DNA of 53,260 bases, from the NCBI GenBank assembly GCA_903959855.1, contig CAJBYR010000024.1:1-53260 (forward strand), in the 5' to 3' direction. Position numbers and translations under genes: made by a program. The notes under the pieces were generated by a model. That model was not told where the DNA came from. It worked only from the letters and a program-made list of their open reading frames with translations, and did not search any database. Position 1 is the stretch's first letter, and each line of letters begins with the position of its first letter. Source of the DNA: an uncultured beta proteobacterium. Lineage in GTDB: Bacteria; Pseudomonadota; Gammaproteobacteria; Burkholderiales; Rhodocyclaceae. This document shows positions 1 to 7,841 of the stretch, piece after piece.

Positions 1-2
1 CC

Positions 3-2048
3 TTTCGGTACGATCTCTCCGCCGCAGGCGGCCAAACGCTTCCCTCCCCTTCAAGGGGAGGGACTGAGGGAGGGGATGGGGTGTCGACGGCGAACAACCA
101 AGACCCATCCCCATCCCTAGCCCTTCCCCTTGAAGGGGAAGGGAACGGACAGAGTGCCTCCGGCACTGAAAAGGGACTGCTCTGGGTATTCACCACCCGC
201 GCCGACACCATCATGGGCGTCACCTTCTGCGCCGTCGCCGCCGAACATCCGCTGGCGACTCATGCCGCGAGGGGCAATCCCGCGCTTGCAGCATTCATCG
301 ATGAGTGCAAGCATGGCTCGGTCATGGAAGCCGACATGGCGACCATGGAAAAGAAGGGCATGCCGACCGGCATCTTTGTCGACCACCCGCTGACCGGCGC
401 CAAGGTCGAGGTCTGGGTCGGTAACTACGTGCTCATGAGCTACGGCGAAGGCGCCGTGATGGCGGTACCGGCGCATGACGAGCGCGACTTCGAATTCGCA
501 AAGAAGTACGGTCTGGCGATCAAACAGGTGATCGCGGTCGAAGACGAAGCGTTTTCGCTCGATGGCTGGCAGGATTGGTATGCCGACAAGCAGCGCGGGC
601 ATTGCGTCAATTCTGGCAAGTACGACGGCCTCGGCCTCGAAGCCGCCGTCACGGCCATCGCCGCCGACCTTTCTGCCCGCGACCTGGGCGCTACCCGGGT
701 GCAGTACCGCCTGCGCGACTGGGGCGTCTCGCGCCAGCGCTATTGGGGCTGTCCGATTCCGCTGATCCATTGCGACGCCTGCGGCACGGTGCCGGTGCCC
801 AACGACCAGTTGCCGGTCAAGCTGCCCGAAGACTGCGTGCCGGATGGCTCCGGCAACCCGCTGGCGAAGCGTGCCGATTTCGTCGACTGCACCTGCCCCA
901 AATGCGGCAAGCCGGCCAAGCGCGAAACCGACACCATGGACACCTTTGTCGATTCGTCCTGGTACTACGCGCGCTACTGCGTCGATCCGACCACACGCGC
1001 GGCGAACACGGCGATGGTCGATGCCGGCAGCAACCACTGGATGCCGGCCGACCAGTACATCGGCGGCATCGAGCACGCGATCCTGCACCTGCTGTATTCG
1101 CGCTTCTGGACCAAGGTCATGCGCGACCTCGGTTTGGTGAATTACGACGAGCCCTTCGCCAACCTGCTGACGCAGGGGATGGTGCTCAACCACATCTTCT
1201 CGCGCCGCACCGACAAGGGCGGCATCGAGTATTTCGCCCCGGAAGAGGTCGAGCTCAAGCGCGACGAAGGCGGCCACGTCATTGGCGCCACCAGCAAGGC
1301 CGACGGCCAGCCGGTGGATTACGGCGGCGTCGGCACCATGTCGAAATCCAAGCGCAACGGCGTCGATCCGCAATCGCTGATCGACGAGTTCGGCGCCGAC
1401 ACCGCGCGCTTCTTCATGATGTTCGCCTCGCCGCCGGAACAGACCCTGGAATGGTCGGACTCGGGTGTCGAGGGCGCCTATCGCTTCCTCAAGCGGGTCT
1501 GGTCTTTCGGCCATGCCAGCCAGTCGCTGTCGCGCGCTGCCCTGCCGGCCACGCTCGCGGCTGGCCCCGCCGCGCTGCGCCGCGAAATCCATCTGCTGCT
1601 GAAGCAGGCCAATTACGACCTCGCCAAGCTGCAGTTCAACACCGTCGCCTCGGCGACAATGAAAATGCTCAATGCGCTGGAAAAGGCGCCGAAGGACGAC
1701 GCGCATGTACCGGTGCTGGCCGAAGGCTTGAGCATCCTGCTGCGTGTCCTCTCGCCGATCGCGCCCCACATCTGCCATGCCTTGTGGGCGGAGCTGGGCT
1801 ACGGCACCGACATCCTCGACGCGCCCTGGCCCGAGCCGGTCGAAGCGGCGCTGGTGCAGGATGAGGAAGATCTCGTGCTGCAGGTGAACGGCAAGCATCG
1901 CGGCAATATCCGGGTAAAAGTCGGCGCTGACAAGACAGCGATCGAAGCCGTGGCGCTTGCGTCGGAAGGCGCGCAGAAGTTCATGGAAGGCAAGCCGGCG
2001 AAGAAAGTCGTCGTCGTACCCGGCCGTCTGGTTAACATTGTCGTCTAG
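3..2048 (+). CDS. leuS: leucine--tRNA ligase, 5' end outside window, with in-frame insertion
   Basis: Class I leucyl-tRNA synthetase, which charges tRNA-Leu in the cytoplasm. The frame is open from base 3 with no stop, so the gene begins before the window; the GTG at 81 is inside the reading frame and is not a believable start because the catalytic N-terminus and the first half of the editing domain would be missing. Visible landmarks are the editing-domain motif TTRADT (192-209), a zinc-ribbon-like Cys cluster (about 765-915), the MSKSK signature (1338-1352) that binds ATP, and the C-terminal QVNGKHRG segment. About 45-50 residues rich in Pro, Gly and Ser (roughly bases 18-170) sit immediately before the editing motif. 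They derive from a palindromic repeat and are absent from the LeuRS sequences I know. lptE follows after 17 bases. Confidence 0.95.
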   Translation, partial: FRYDLSAAGGQTLPSPSRGGTEGGDGVSTANNQDPSPSLALPLEGEGNGQSASGTEKGLLWVFTTRADTIMGVTFCAVAAEHPLATHAARGNPALAAFIDECKHGSVMEADMATMEKKGMPTGIFVDHPLTGAKVEVWVGNYVLMSYGEGAVMAVPAHDERDFEFAKKYGLAIKQVIAVEDEAFSLDGWQDWYADKQRGHCVNSGKYDGLGLEAAVTAIAADLSARDLGATRVQYRLRDWGVSRQRYWGCPIPLIHCDACGTVPVPNDQLPVKLPEDCVPDGSGNPLAKRADFVDCTCPKCGKPAKRETDTMDTFVDSSWYYARYCVDPTTRAANTAMVDAGSNHWMPADQYIGGIEHAILHLLYSRFWTKVMRDLGLVNYDEPFANLLTQGMVLNHIFSRRTDKGGIEYFAPEEVELKRDEGGHVIGATSKADGQPVDYGGVGTMSKSKRNGVDPQSLIDEFGADTARFFMMFASPPEQTLEWSDSGVEGAYRFLKRVWSFGHASQSLSRAALPATLAAGPAALRREIHLLLKQANYDLAKLQFNTVASATMKMLNALEKAPKDDAHVPVLAEGLSILLRVLSPIAPHICHALWAELGYGTDILDAPWPEPVEAALVQDEEDLVLQVNGKHRGNIRVKVGADKTAIEAVALASEGAQKFMEGKPAKKVVVVPGRLVNIVV
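41..144. repeat. imperfect inverted repeat (palindromic element) inside leuS
   Basis: The left arm (41-85) and right arm (100-144) are near reverse complements, and each carries its own small palindrome of the form CCCTTCCCCTT-GAAGGGGAAGGG. The element looks like a short intergenic palindromic repeat. A related hairpin occurs at 37565-37585 between rph and rdgB, which suggests a dispersed family in this genome. The element is read through in frame as part of leuS. Confidence 0.75.
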
Positions 2049-2065
2049 CCGTCCGGGGAGCTGAA

Positions 2066-2641
2066 ATGCGCGCCACAAAACTTGTCCTGATCCTGATGCT
2101 GGCGGGCTTGCTCGCCGCCTGTGGCTTCAAGCTGCGCGGCAGTGCTGAACTGCCGGGCTATAAGCTGCCGTTTGCGACCATTGCGCTGGGCCTGGATCAG
2201 ACATCGGAGTTCCATGCTCAGCTCAAGCGCACCATCGAGGCCTCCTCACCCGGTACGCGCGTGGTCGCTGATGCCAAGGACGCAGAGGCCGTGTTGTCGG
2301 TGATTGCCGACCGCAGCGAAAAGCTGATCCTTTCCCTCAACGCCGCCGGCCGCGCCCGCGAGTATCAACTGGTCCGAACCTTCAGCTTCCGCGTCCATGG
2401 GCTGGCACCTGCCGCGGTGGCGCCCCAGCCGAAATACAGCGATGCTCAGGCGACCGGGCCGATCGAATACATTCCGCCCAGCACCATTGCCTTGCGCCGC
2501 GACATCACCTTCAGCGACGATCTGGTGCTGTCCAAGGAGTCGGAAGAAATCCTGCTCTGGCGCGACATTCAGGGTGATCTGGTGCAGCAGCTGATGCGTC
2601 GCCTGGCGGCGGCCAAGGTGCAGCCGGTGAAAGTCGACTAG
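2066..2641 (+). CDS. lptE: LPS-assembly lipoprotein LptE
   Basis: Outer-membrane lipoprotein that plugs the LptD barrel and helps insert lipopolysaccharide into the outer leaflet. The 191-residue product starts with a short basic N-terminus and a hydrophobic segment ending in the lipobox LAAC, so Cys19 is the predicted lipidated residue. The following CGFKLRG segment is typical of LptE. It lies 17 bases after leuS and 5 bases before holA, the usual betaproteobacterial order leuS-lptE-holA, so the three are probably cotranscribed. Family assignment rests on the lipobox, length and neighbours. Confidence 0.92.
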   Translation: MRATKLVLILMLAGLLAACGFKLRGSAELPGYKLPFATIALGLDQTSEFHAQLKRTIEASSPGTRVVADAKDAEAVLSVIADRSEKLILSLNAAGRAREYQLVRTFSFRVHGLAPAAVAPQPKYSDAQATGPIEYIPPSTIALRRDITFSDDLVLSKESEEILLWRDIQGDLVQQLMRRLAAAKVQPVKVD

Positions 2642-2646
2642 CCGCC

Positions 2647-3540
2647 ATGCAGATGCGGCCCGAGCAACTCGCGGCGCACCTCGACAAGCCGCTGGCGCCG
2701 CTCTATTTCCTGCACGGTGACGAGCCTCTGCTGGTGATCGAGGCCGGCGATGCGATCCGCGCTGCCGCGCGCAGGCAGGGCTTCGAGGAGCGCGAAGTAA
2801 TCATCGTCGGTACCGGCTTCAAATGGGATGACTTGTTCATGGCCGCCGGCAACATGTCGCTGTTCGGCGGCTCGAAGCTGGTGGACCTGCGCATCCCCTC
2901 GGGCAAGCCGGGCCGCGAGGGCAGCGAAGCCTTGCAACGCTACATCGGCACGCTGGGCCCCGGAATCGTTACCCTGATCACGCTTCCGGAGCTCGACTGG
3001 CAAGCGAAGAAGGCGTCCTGGGTCACCGCGCTGTCCAACGCCGGCGTTGCCATCGAATGCAATGCACCGCCGCTGGCGCGCCTGCCGCAATGGATTGCCG
3101 AGCGCATGGCGCGCCAGCAGCAGACCGCAGCACGTGCGGCGCTGGAATTCATCGCCACCCATGTCGAGGGCAACCTGCTGGCGGCGCACCAGGAAATCCA
3201 GAAGCTGGGCCTGCTGCATCCGCCCGGCGAAGTCACGCTGCAACAGGTTGAAGCTGCGGTGCTCAATGTCGCCCGATACGATATTTCCGACCTGCGCGAG
3301 GCGCTGAAGAATCGCGACACTGTGCGTGCGGTGCGTACCCTCGAAGGTCTCAGGGGCGAGGATGCGGCGCTGCCGCTGGTGCTCTGGGCCCTGGCCACCG
3401 AGGCGCGCGCCGTGGCCGCCCGCGCCTGTCTTTTGCATGCGGCGAAAATAGACCGCATGATCAAGGGGCTGGCGCGCGGCGACATTTGGGATGAGTTTCT
3501 TCAACTTGCGTTGCGCCTGACCAAGGCGAAAGGCCATTAG
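2647..3540 (+). CDS. holA: DNA polymerase III delta subunit, apparently internally shortened
   Basis: Delta subunit of the clamp-loader complex, which opens the beta sliding clamp. The N-terminal AAA+-like domain is recognisable (PLYFLHGDEPLL near residue 20, then the SLFGGSKLVDLRIPSGKPG segment), as is the central lid region ending in EGNLLAAHQEIQKLGLL. The protein is 297 residues, whereas family members are usually about 330-345. Around residue 262 the text passes directly from the WALATEARAV helix to AAKIDRMIKGLARGD, skipping about 45 residues normally found in the C-terminal collar domain. The frame is kept. The start is the ATG 5 bases after lptE. Either the deletion is tolerated or it reflects a sequence collapse. 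Confidence 0.9.
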   Translation: MQMRPEQLAAHLDKPLAPLYFLHGDEPLLVIEAGDAIRAAARRQGFEEREVIIVGTGFKWDDLFMAAGNMSLFGGSKLVDLRIPSGKPGREGSEALQRYIGTLGPGIVTLITLPELDWQAKKASWVTALSNAGVAIECNAPPLARLPQWIAERMARQQQTAARAALEFIATHVEGNLLAAHQEIQKLGLLHPPGEVTLQQVEAAVLNVARYDISDLREALKNRDTVRAVRTLEGLRGEDAALPLVLWALATEARAVAARACLLHAAKIDRMIKGLARGDIWDEFLQLALRLTKAKGH

Positions 3541-3634
3541 GGGCTTAACGTTTCCGTCATTGCCCCCGCGCCGCAAGCTGTTCTGCTCCAGGAGGGAATC
3601 GAATCCTGTTGCGGGGAGCTCGGGCCGGGCGCGC

Positions 3635-3640
3635 TAGAAT
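3635..3640 (+). promoter_or_regulatory. possible -10 box of the parDE operon
   Basis: TAGAAT matches five of six positions of the sigma-70 -10 consensus and overlaps the left arm of the palindrome described next. A -35 candidate TTGCGG lies around 3609-3614, but the spacing is about 20 bases, longer than ideal. Confidence 0.4.
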
Positions 3641-3655
3641 GGCAATCCTTGCCAT
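3639..3655. promoter_or_regulatory. palindromic operator candidate for ParD
   Basis: ATGGCAA-TCC-TTGCCAT is a perfect 7-bp inverted repeat with a 3-base centre. It lies 16 bases before the parD start codon and overlaps the putative -10 box. Ribbon-helix-helix antitoxins commonly autorepress at such palindromes. Confidence 0.6.
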
Positions 3656-3670
3656 ACTAGGAGGTTAACC

Positions 3671-3943
3671 ATGTCACTCAACGTTTCCTTGCCGCCCGAG
3701 CTTGAACATCGGGTACGGGAGCATGTGGCTTCTGGCCTGTACGGTTCCGCCAGCGAGGTCATCCGTGAAGCCTTGCGTCTGTTTGAGGCCTATCAGACGG
3801 TACGCAAAACGAATCTGGCGACGTTAAAGGCCGATATTGCCAAGGGCCTTGCGGATGAGCGCGCCGGACGCGTCGGCGTGGTGGATATGGGTGCCATCAA
3901 GGCGCGTGGACGCGCCGTGCTGCAAACCAAGGCTTCCGATTGA
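3671..3943 (+). CDS. ParD-like type II antitoxin (ribbon-helix-helix)
   Basis: A 90-residue protein of the CopG/ParD antitoxin family. The N-terminus (MSLNVSLPPELEHRVREHV) forms the beta strand and first helix of a ribbon-helix-helix DNA-binding domain. SASEVIREALRLFEAY is the second helix, and the acidic, Ala-rich tail would bind the toxin. A strong ribosome-binding site AGGAGG precedes the ATG at 3671. The stop TGA overlaps the toxin ATG by one base. The product probably represses its own promoter through the palindrome at 3639-3655. The antitoxin looks intact although the toxin gene is broken. Confidence 0.88.
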   Translation: MSLNVSLPPELEHRVREHVASGLYGSASEVIREALRLFEAYQTVRKTNLATLKADIAKGLADERAGRVGVVDMGAIKARGRAVLQTKASD

Positions 3944-4239
3944 TGGCAAGGGTTCGCTATGCTCAGAGCGCGCAAGATGATCTGCTCGAGGCATGGTTGT
4001 TTATCGCAAATGACAGTCCAGCCAGCGCTGATCGCATTCTGGACACAATAGGGCGGGAGGCCGATACGCTGTCGGGGCAACCGTTGATGGGGTGAGCGCG
4101 TCGGGAACTCGGTAAAAGAGTGCGCAGCTGGCCCACGTCTACCCCCTACATTCTGTTTTATCTGCCTGTGCAGACCGAAGGGATCACAGTGCTGCGCATA
4201 CTGCACCATGCGCGCGATATCGAACGCATCGAATTCTGA
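3943..4239 (+). pseudogene. ParE/RelE-type toxin, interrupted by a nonsense codon
   Basis: From the ATG at 3943 the frame encodes a ParE-like toxin: MARVRYAQSAQDDLLEAW, then a helix ending GQPLMG, then RRELGKRVRSWP, PYILFY and VLRILHHARDIERI, all typical of ParE proteins. Codon 51 (4093-4095) is TGA, after which the same frame runs without interruption to a natural stop at 4237-4239. The family usually has an Arg at this site, so a single C-to-T change of CGA would explain it. Total length without the stop would be 98 residues, normal for ParE. The C-terminal half, which carries the toxic core, would not be made. Confidence 0.85.
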
Positions 4240-4252
4240 GAGCTAGACGATC

Positions 4253-5509
4253 ATGGACATTGCCAACTACATGCAGCAACTCGGCCGCCAGGCCCGCGAC
4301 GCCTCGCGGGCGACGGCGCGTGCGTCGACGGCGGCCAAGAATACGGCTTTGCTGACGATGGCCGCGGCGATCCGCGAGCGCCGTGCCGAACTGCTCGCGG
4401 CGAATGCCGCCGATGTCGCCGAAGCCCGCGCCAACGGCCTCGACGCGGCGATGATCGATCGCCTGACGCTGACGGAAAAAGGCGTCGAAGCCATGGCAAT
4501 GGGTGTGGAACAGGTTGCGGCCCTGCCCGATCCGATCGGCGAAATCACCGACATGAAGCGCCGTCCCTCCGGCATCCAGGTCGGCAAGATGCGCGTACCG
4601 CTGGGCGTGGTCGGCATCATCTACGAGGCGCGGCCCAACGTCACGGCCGATGCCGCCGCGCTGTGCCTCAAATCCGGTAATGCCGCCATCCTGCGCGGTG
4701 GCAAGGAAGCGTTGCGCGCCAACCAGGCCATCGCCGCCTGCGTCCGCGCCGGCCTGACCGCCGGCGGGCTGCCGGCAACGGCGGTGCAGGTGGTCGAGAC
4801 CACGGACCGCGAGGCCGTGAGCCAGCTTGTCGCCATGCCGGAGTACGTCGATGTCATCGTGCCGCGTGGTGGCAAGGGCCTGATCGAGCGCGTTTCACGC
4901 GATGCGCGGGTGCCGGTGATCAAGCACCTCGACGGCAACTGCCATGTCTATGTCGACGATTTTGCTGACGCGACCAAGGCATTGCGCATCCTCGAAAACG
5001 CCAAGACCCAGCGCCTGGGTACCTGCAACACCGCCGAATCGCTGCTGATCGCGCGCGCCGTCGCCGTATCGCTGGCGCCGACTCTTTGCGCCATGCTGAC
5101 CGCAAAGGGCGTCGAGATCCGCGGCTGCGCCGAGACGATGAGTCTCGTGCCGCAGGCTGTGGCCGCGACCGATGATGATTACTACACCGAATATCTCGCC
5201 GCGATCATCTCGGTCAAGATCGTCGCCGGCGTGGACGAAGCCATCGCCCACATCAACAAGTATTCCTCGGCCCACACCGAGGCCATCGTCACCGAGAACT
5301 ACACCCATGCCATGCGCTTTCTGCGCGAGGTGGATTCTGCGTCCGTCATGGTGAATGCCTCGACGCGTTTTGCCGACGGCTTCGAGTTCGGCCTCGGTGC
5401 CGAGATCGGGATTTCCACCGACAAGTTCCACGCCCGCGGCCCGGTCGGGCTGGAAGGGCTGACGTCGCAGAAGTGGATTGTTCTCGGCGACGGCGAGGTG
5501 CGCGCCTAG
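4253..5509 (+). CDS. proA: gamma-glutamyl phosphate reductase
   Basis: NADPH-dependent reductase that converts glutamyl-5-phosphate to glutamate-5-semialdehyde, the second step of proline synthesis. The 418-residue length matches the family. It shows the NAD(P)-binding segment [18 protein letters not shown], the active-site region [13 protein letters not shown] with Cys258 as the nucleophile (codon at 5024-5026), and the C-terminal [20 protein letters not shown] block. It starts 13 bases after the broken parE, so parDE sits between holA and proA, genes that are adjacent in related genomes; this suggests a past insertion of the toxin-antitoxin pair. Confidence 0.96.
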   Translation: MDIANYMQQLGRQARDASRATARASTAAKNTALLTMAAAIRERRAELLAANAADVAEARANGLDAAMIDRLTLTEKGVEAMAMGVEQVAALPDPIGEITDMKRRPSGIQVGKMRVPLGVVGIIYEARPNVTADAAALCLKSGNAAILRGGKEALRANQAIAACVRAGLTAGGLPATAVQVVETTDREAVSQLVAMPEYVDVIVPRGGKGLIERVSRDARVPVIKHLDGNCHVYVDDFADATKALRILENAKTQRLGTCNTAESLLIARAVAVSLAPTLCAMLTAKGVEIRGCAETMSLVPQAVAATDDDYYTEYLAAIISVKIVAGVDEAIAHINKYSSAHTEAIVTENYTHAMRFLREVDSASVMVNASTRFADGFEFGLGAEIGISTDKFHARGPVGLEGLTSQKWIVLGDGEVRA

Positions 5510-5930
5510 CCCGGCATTCGGCAAATGCCCAAACCACTCTGACTGCTATTGCCAATCTGATTGGTACTTCGGACCCGGTCTTTTGCATGACGCCGGTTGG
5601 CCGTCGCCTATCGAAAGTCAAGATATACATTTCGCAATTCAATGTGCGTTAGCCATAAGCAATAGACATTTGAAGCATTCCCCGCTTGCTGGAAAATTCG
5701 GAGCTCGTTGAGTCTCGGATTCAGGAAAGCACTTCTATCTGCAATCAACCGAGGAAGTGCGGGCCAATCGGGCTACAGGGCATGCATGAATGCAGACTCG
5801 ACGACGCATGGAAGTTCGATTGCTGACGGTGTTGTACCGTCGGCCTGATGCAAGCTAATGCCATATCAGTGCCTTAGCTAGCGGTCTGCAGCCTCAACAA
5901 GCAAATTCTGGTTGAACAACGTAGGTCGAA

Positions 5931-5955
5931 CGGCATAGGCCCTACGGCATAGGCC
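5931..5955. repeat. 11-base direct repeat, two copies
   Basis: CGGCATAGGCC occurs at 5931-5941 and 5945-5955, separated by CTA. No function is apparent. Confidence 0.6.
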
Positions 5956-6032
5956 TAAGTCCCCAGGCTTCTAAGCTCTACCTATCGTCGGGCGATACGC
6001 GATTCACCCTCGAGGTCGGCATGGCTATTGCG

Positions 6033-6057
6033 TTCGAATCGATGATTTAAATTCGAA
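6033..6057. promoter_or_regulatory. inverted repeat upstream of the lipoprotein gene
   Basis: TTCGAAT at 6033-6039 pairs with ATTCGAA at 6051-6057 across an 11-base AT-rich spacer. The site lies about 70 bases before the start at 6126 and could be an operator or part of a promoter. This is only a shape-based guess. Confidence 0.3.
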
Positions 6058-6125
6058 GCGAGCAGGCAGCTGTAATTGTTTAATGCTCGTAATTGGTCCA
6101 GAGCTTCCAGTGTAAAGATATCAAT

Positions 6126-6929
6126 ATGAAAAACTGCCTGACTGGCTCCCGGGGTGGCATCAGGAATGTCGCCGTTTGCGCCGCTCTCCTAATTGGCGGA
6201 TGTGGCCCGGAAGTTCCCAAATGCGATGATCCGGCGGTCATCGAACTCGTCAAGAATATTACTCGCGAACAGATCGCGGCGCGAATGCAACTCATGTTGG
6301 CTGCTGCGTCGGTTCATGGCAGCCAACCCAACGTTCCCGCGAATGAAAAAGCTGAGGCGGAGAAACTTGCCGTTAAAGTAAAAGATCGCATTGCACAGAG
6401 TGCGTTGGCCCTCGAGTCGATCTTGGTAAATGGTTTCGATAAGGACGTTGGAAAGTATCAATGCAAGGCCAAGCTGAGTGCGAGCATTCCAAACGACTTG
6501 ATCGATACTCTGAAGTCAAATGAATTGATGGCCGCACAATTGGCCATCGTTGGAGCAATGGGCGGGAAGGATATTTTCGAGGAGATGAAGTCTGCTTCCG
6601 ATATGGTCAGTTACTCGGTTCAGCTGACTGCAAAAGAAAATAGGATTTACGTCGAGCTGAAAGGCATAGACAAGGTGGTGGACAGCTACCAACTTGTTTA
6701 TAACGCGCAAATAATGTCGGGACTCAGCAGAATTTCGGCAGAGCGATTGCGTGCCGAGCAACAAGCAAAGGCCGCAGAAGTCGAAGCTCGCGCCAAAGCG
6801 GAGGAGGAAATCCGGGCAGAGCAAAGGGCGGAATACGAACGGCAAGTGGCTGAGCGTGAGCAGGAGCGACGCGCAAGAGAAGCGGAACTCATGCGTCAGA
6901 ATCCCTCGTACCGTCCGAAGAAGGGTTAG
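6126..6929 (+). CDS. unidentified lipoprotein with C-terminal coiled coil
   Basis: A 267-residue protein I cannot assign to a family. I start it at the ATG at 6126 because this gives a basic N-terminus, a hydrophobic stretch and the lipobox LIGGC, with Cys26 as the predicted lipidated residue; an earlier in-frame ATG at 6093 adds a non-signal prefix. The mature part begins GPEVPKCDDPAVIELVKNI and has a second Cys. The last 55 or so residues are dominated by Ala, Glu, Arg and Lys with heptad spacing, consistent with a coiled coil. Codon choice is less GC-rich than in the flanking housekeeping genes, suggesting acquisition. Confidence 0.6.
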   Translation: MKNCLTGSRGGIRNVAVCAALLIGGCGPEVPKCDDPAVIELVKNITREQIAARMQLMLAAASVHGSQPNVPANEKAEAEKLAVKVKDRIAQSALALESILVNGFDKDVGKYQCKAKLSASIPNDLIDTLKSNELMAAQLAIVGAMGGKDIFEEMKSASDMVSYSVQLTAKENRIYVELKGIDKVVDSYQLVYNAQIMSGLSRISAERLRAEQQAKAAEVEARAKAEEEIRAEQRAEYERQVAEREQERRAREAELMRQNPSYRPKKG

Positions 6930-7055
6930 CCCCGATGGCCTTGCATTGCGCAACAAATGCAGGTGGAAACTCTTGTCGATCCGGCAGGAGCCAAATTGTG
7001 GCGAATCCAGACGCCAAAATCACTGAGTCGGGCGACCGACACTACGGGAGGAAAA

Positions 7056-7283
7056 ATGTGGTCACTTTCTGAAAATGCTGGTCCCATGTTCTTGCTGGTT
7101 TCCGCCTGCTTTACCATCGCCTGCTTTGTCGAGGTTCATACCCGGCTCAAGGAAAACGAAAGGGCAAAAGCCAAGCACGTCAAGAACGCGAGTGTGGAAC
7201 TTAGCATCAGGTCGCCGTTGATTCTCGCGCTTGTCAGTGGCTTGATATTCCTCATCACCTTGGTAAAGGTATCGATCAAATAG
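7056..7283 (+). CDS. small membrane protein, two predicted TM segments
   Basis: A 75-residue product not recognised. I chose the ATG at 7056 because GGGAGG ends 5 bases before it; the longer frame from 6957 lacks a ribosome-binding site. Hydrophobic stretches lie near residues 10-25 (PMFLLVSACFTIACFVEV) and 52-71 (LILALVSGLIFLITLV), joined by a basic loop, so both ends could face the same side. It follows the lipoprotein gene by 126 bases on the same strand. Confidence 0.5.
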   Translation: MWSLSENAGPMFLLVSACFTIACFVEVHTRLKENERAKAKHVKNASVELSIRSPLILALVSGLIFLITLVKVSIK

Positions 7284-7363
7284 CCGCTGTCTTTCTGGAT
7301 GCATGAAGAATCCAGAAAGGGTTCAGGCGCAAATCGGTCTTCACCGCTCAAGAAGGGAACCGC

Positions 7364-7477
7364 ATGATTGGACTGATCGTCATTTGTATGGGGGCAGTGA
7401 CGTTTGCCATGGGAGACCTGCTTATGGCTGCAGGTCTCATAGTTCTTGGTGTGATTCTTTTGTCGCGCGGGATATAG
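7364..7477 (+). CDS. 37-residue membrane peptide candidate
   Basis: A very short frame encoding an almost wholly hydrophobic peptide (MIGLIVICMGAVTF, then LIVLGVILLSRGI) with a single charged pair near the end. GAAGGGAA lies 4 bases before the ATG at 7364, a fair ribosome-binding site. It lies 80 bases after the two-TM gene on the same strand. Length and hydrophobicity fit small membrane peptides, including type I toxins, but there is no homology I recognise. Confidence 0.35.
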   Translation: MIGLIVICMGAVTFAMGDLLMAAGLIVLGVILLSRGI

Positions 7478-7528
7478 CGCTAACAAAGGAAAGAATGGGT
7501 GATTGACCGCCTGCAGGTTGGTTCGAGC

Positions 7529-7762
7529 TTATCGGTTGGCAAGCCATCGGGCATAACCAAACAGAAAAATGCCTACGGCGACGCCGAAAAGCCATCCAAC
7601 AAACCAAAATGCAAAACCGGCTGGAGTGTCCACAAAGGCCATCGTTGGAGTATGGCCAAGCGTCTTGACGGTGCCGATCGAGACTGCGCGATACACCTGA
7701 AATGCAGAGTAGCAGGCCAATGCTGTTCCGCAGATTCGAACGATTAAGAATGTCAAACTCAT
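7529..7762 (-). CDS. small membrane protein, two predicted TM segments
   Basis: A 77-residue product not recognised. Residues 3-25 (LTFLIVRICGTALACYSAF) and 50-70 (FAFWFVGWLFGVAVGIFLFGY) are hydrophobic; the C-terminus ARWLANR is basic. The start at 7762 has no clear ribosome-binding site. It lies at the right edge of the lower-GC island, convergent with the small genes to its left. Confidence 0.45.
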   Translation of the reverse strand: MSLTFLIVRICGTALACYSAFQVYRAVSIGTVKTLGHTPTMAFVDTPAGFAFWFVGWLFGVAVGIFLFGYARWLANR

Positions 7763-7841
7763 GGCAAATTACAAGTACTGGTCATAGATTGCGTTGCCTC
7801 CCAGAGGACTGAAGAACAATTGTCGCCGAATCGAATCGCGG

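Larger units (their letters stand above)
5510..6125. other. intergenic stretch with no recognised gene
   Basis: No reading frame here looks like a protein gene. The composition turns clearly more AT-rich than the flanking genes at about 5540. Two structures are visible: a short tandem repeat at 5931-5955 and an inverted repeat at 6033-6057. I see no tRNA, terminator with a T-run, or recognisable insertion sequence. Confidence 0.6.

Noticed and set aside
81-83. GTG as the true start of leuS
   Set aside because: The frame is open to the left edge and the catalytic domain would be missing; the GTG is inside the inserted repeat.
117-2078. Open frame of 653 codons on the minus strand across leuS
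   Set aside because: It is a shadow caused by the codon bias of leuS, with Arg/His/Gln-rich text and no family features.
4093-4095. Selenocysteine or programmed read-through at the parE TGA
   Set aside because: No SECIS-like hairpin is evident right after the codon, and ParE proteins do not use selenocysteine; a CGA-to-TGA mutation is simpler.
5510-7790. Insertion sequence or integrase in the low-GC island
   Set aside because: No transposase or integrase motifs and no clear terminal repeats were found, so the means of acquisition is unknown.
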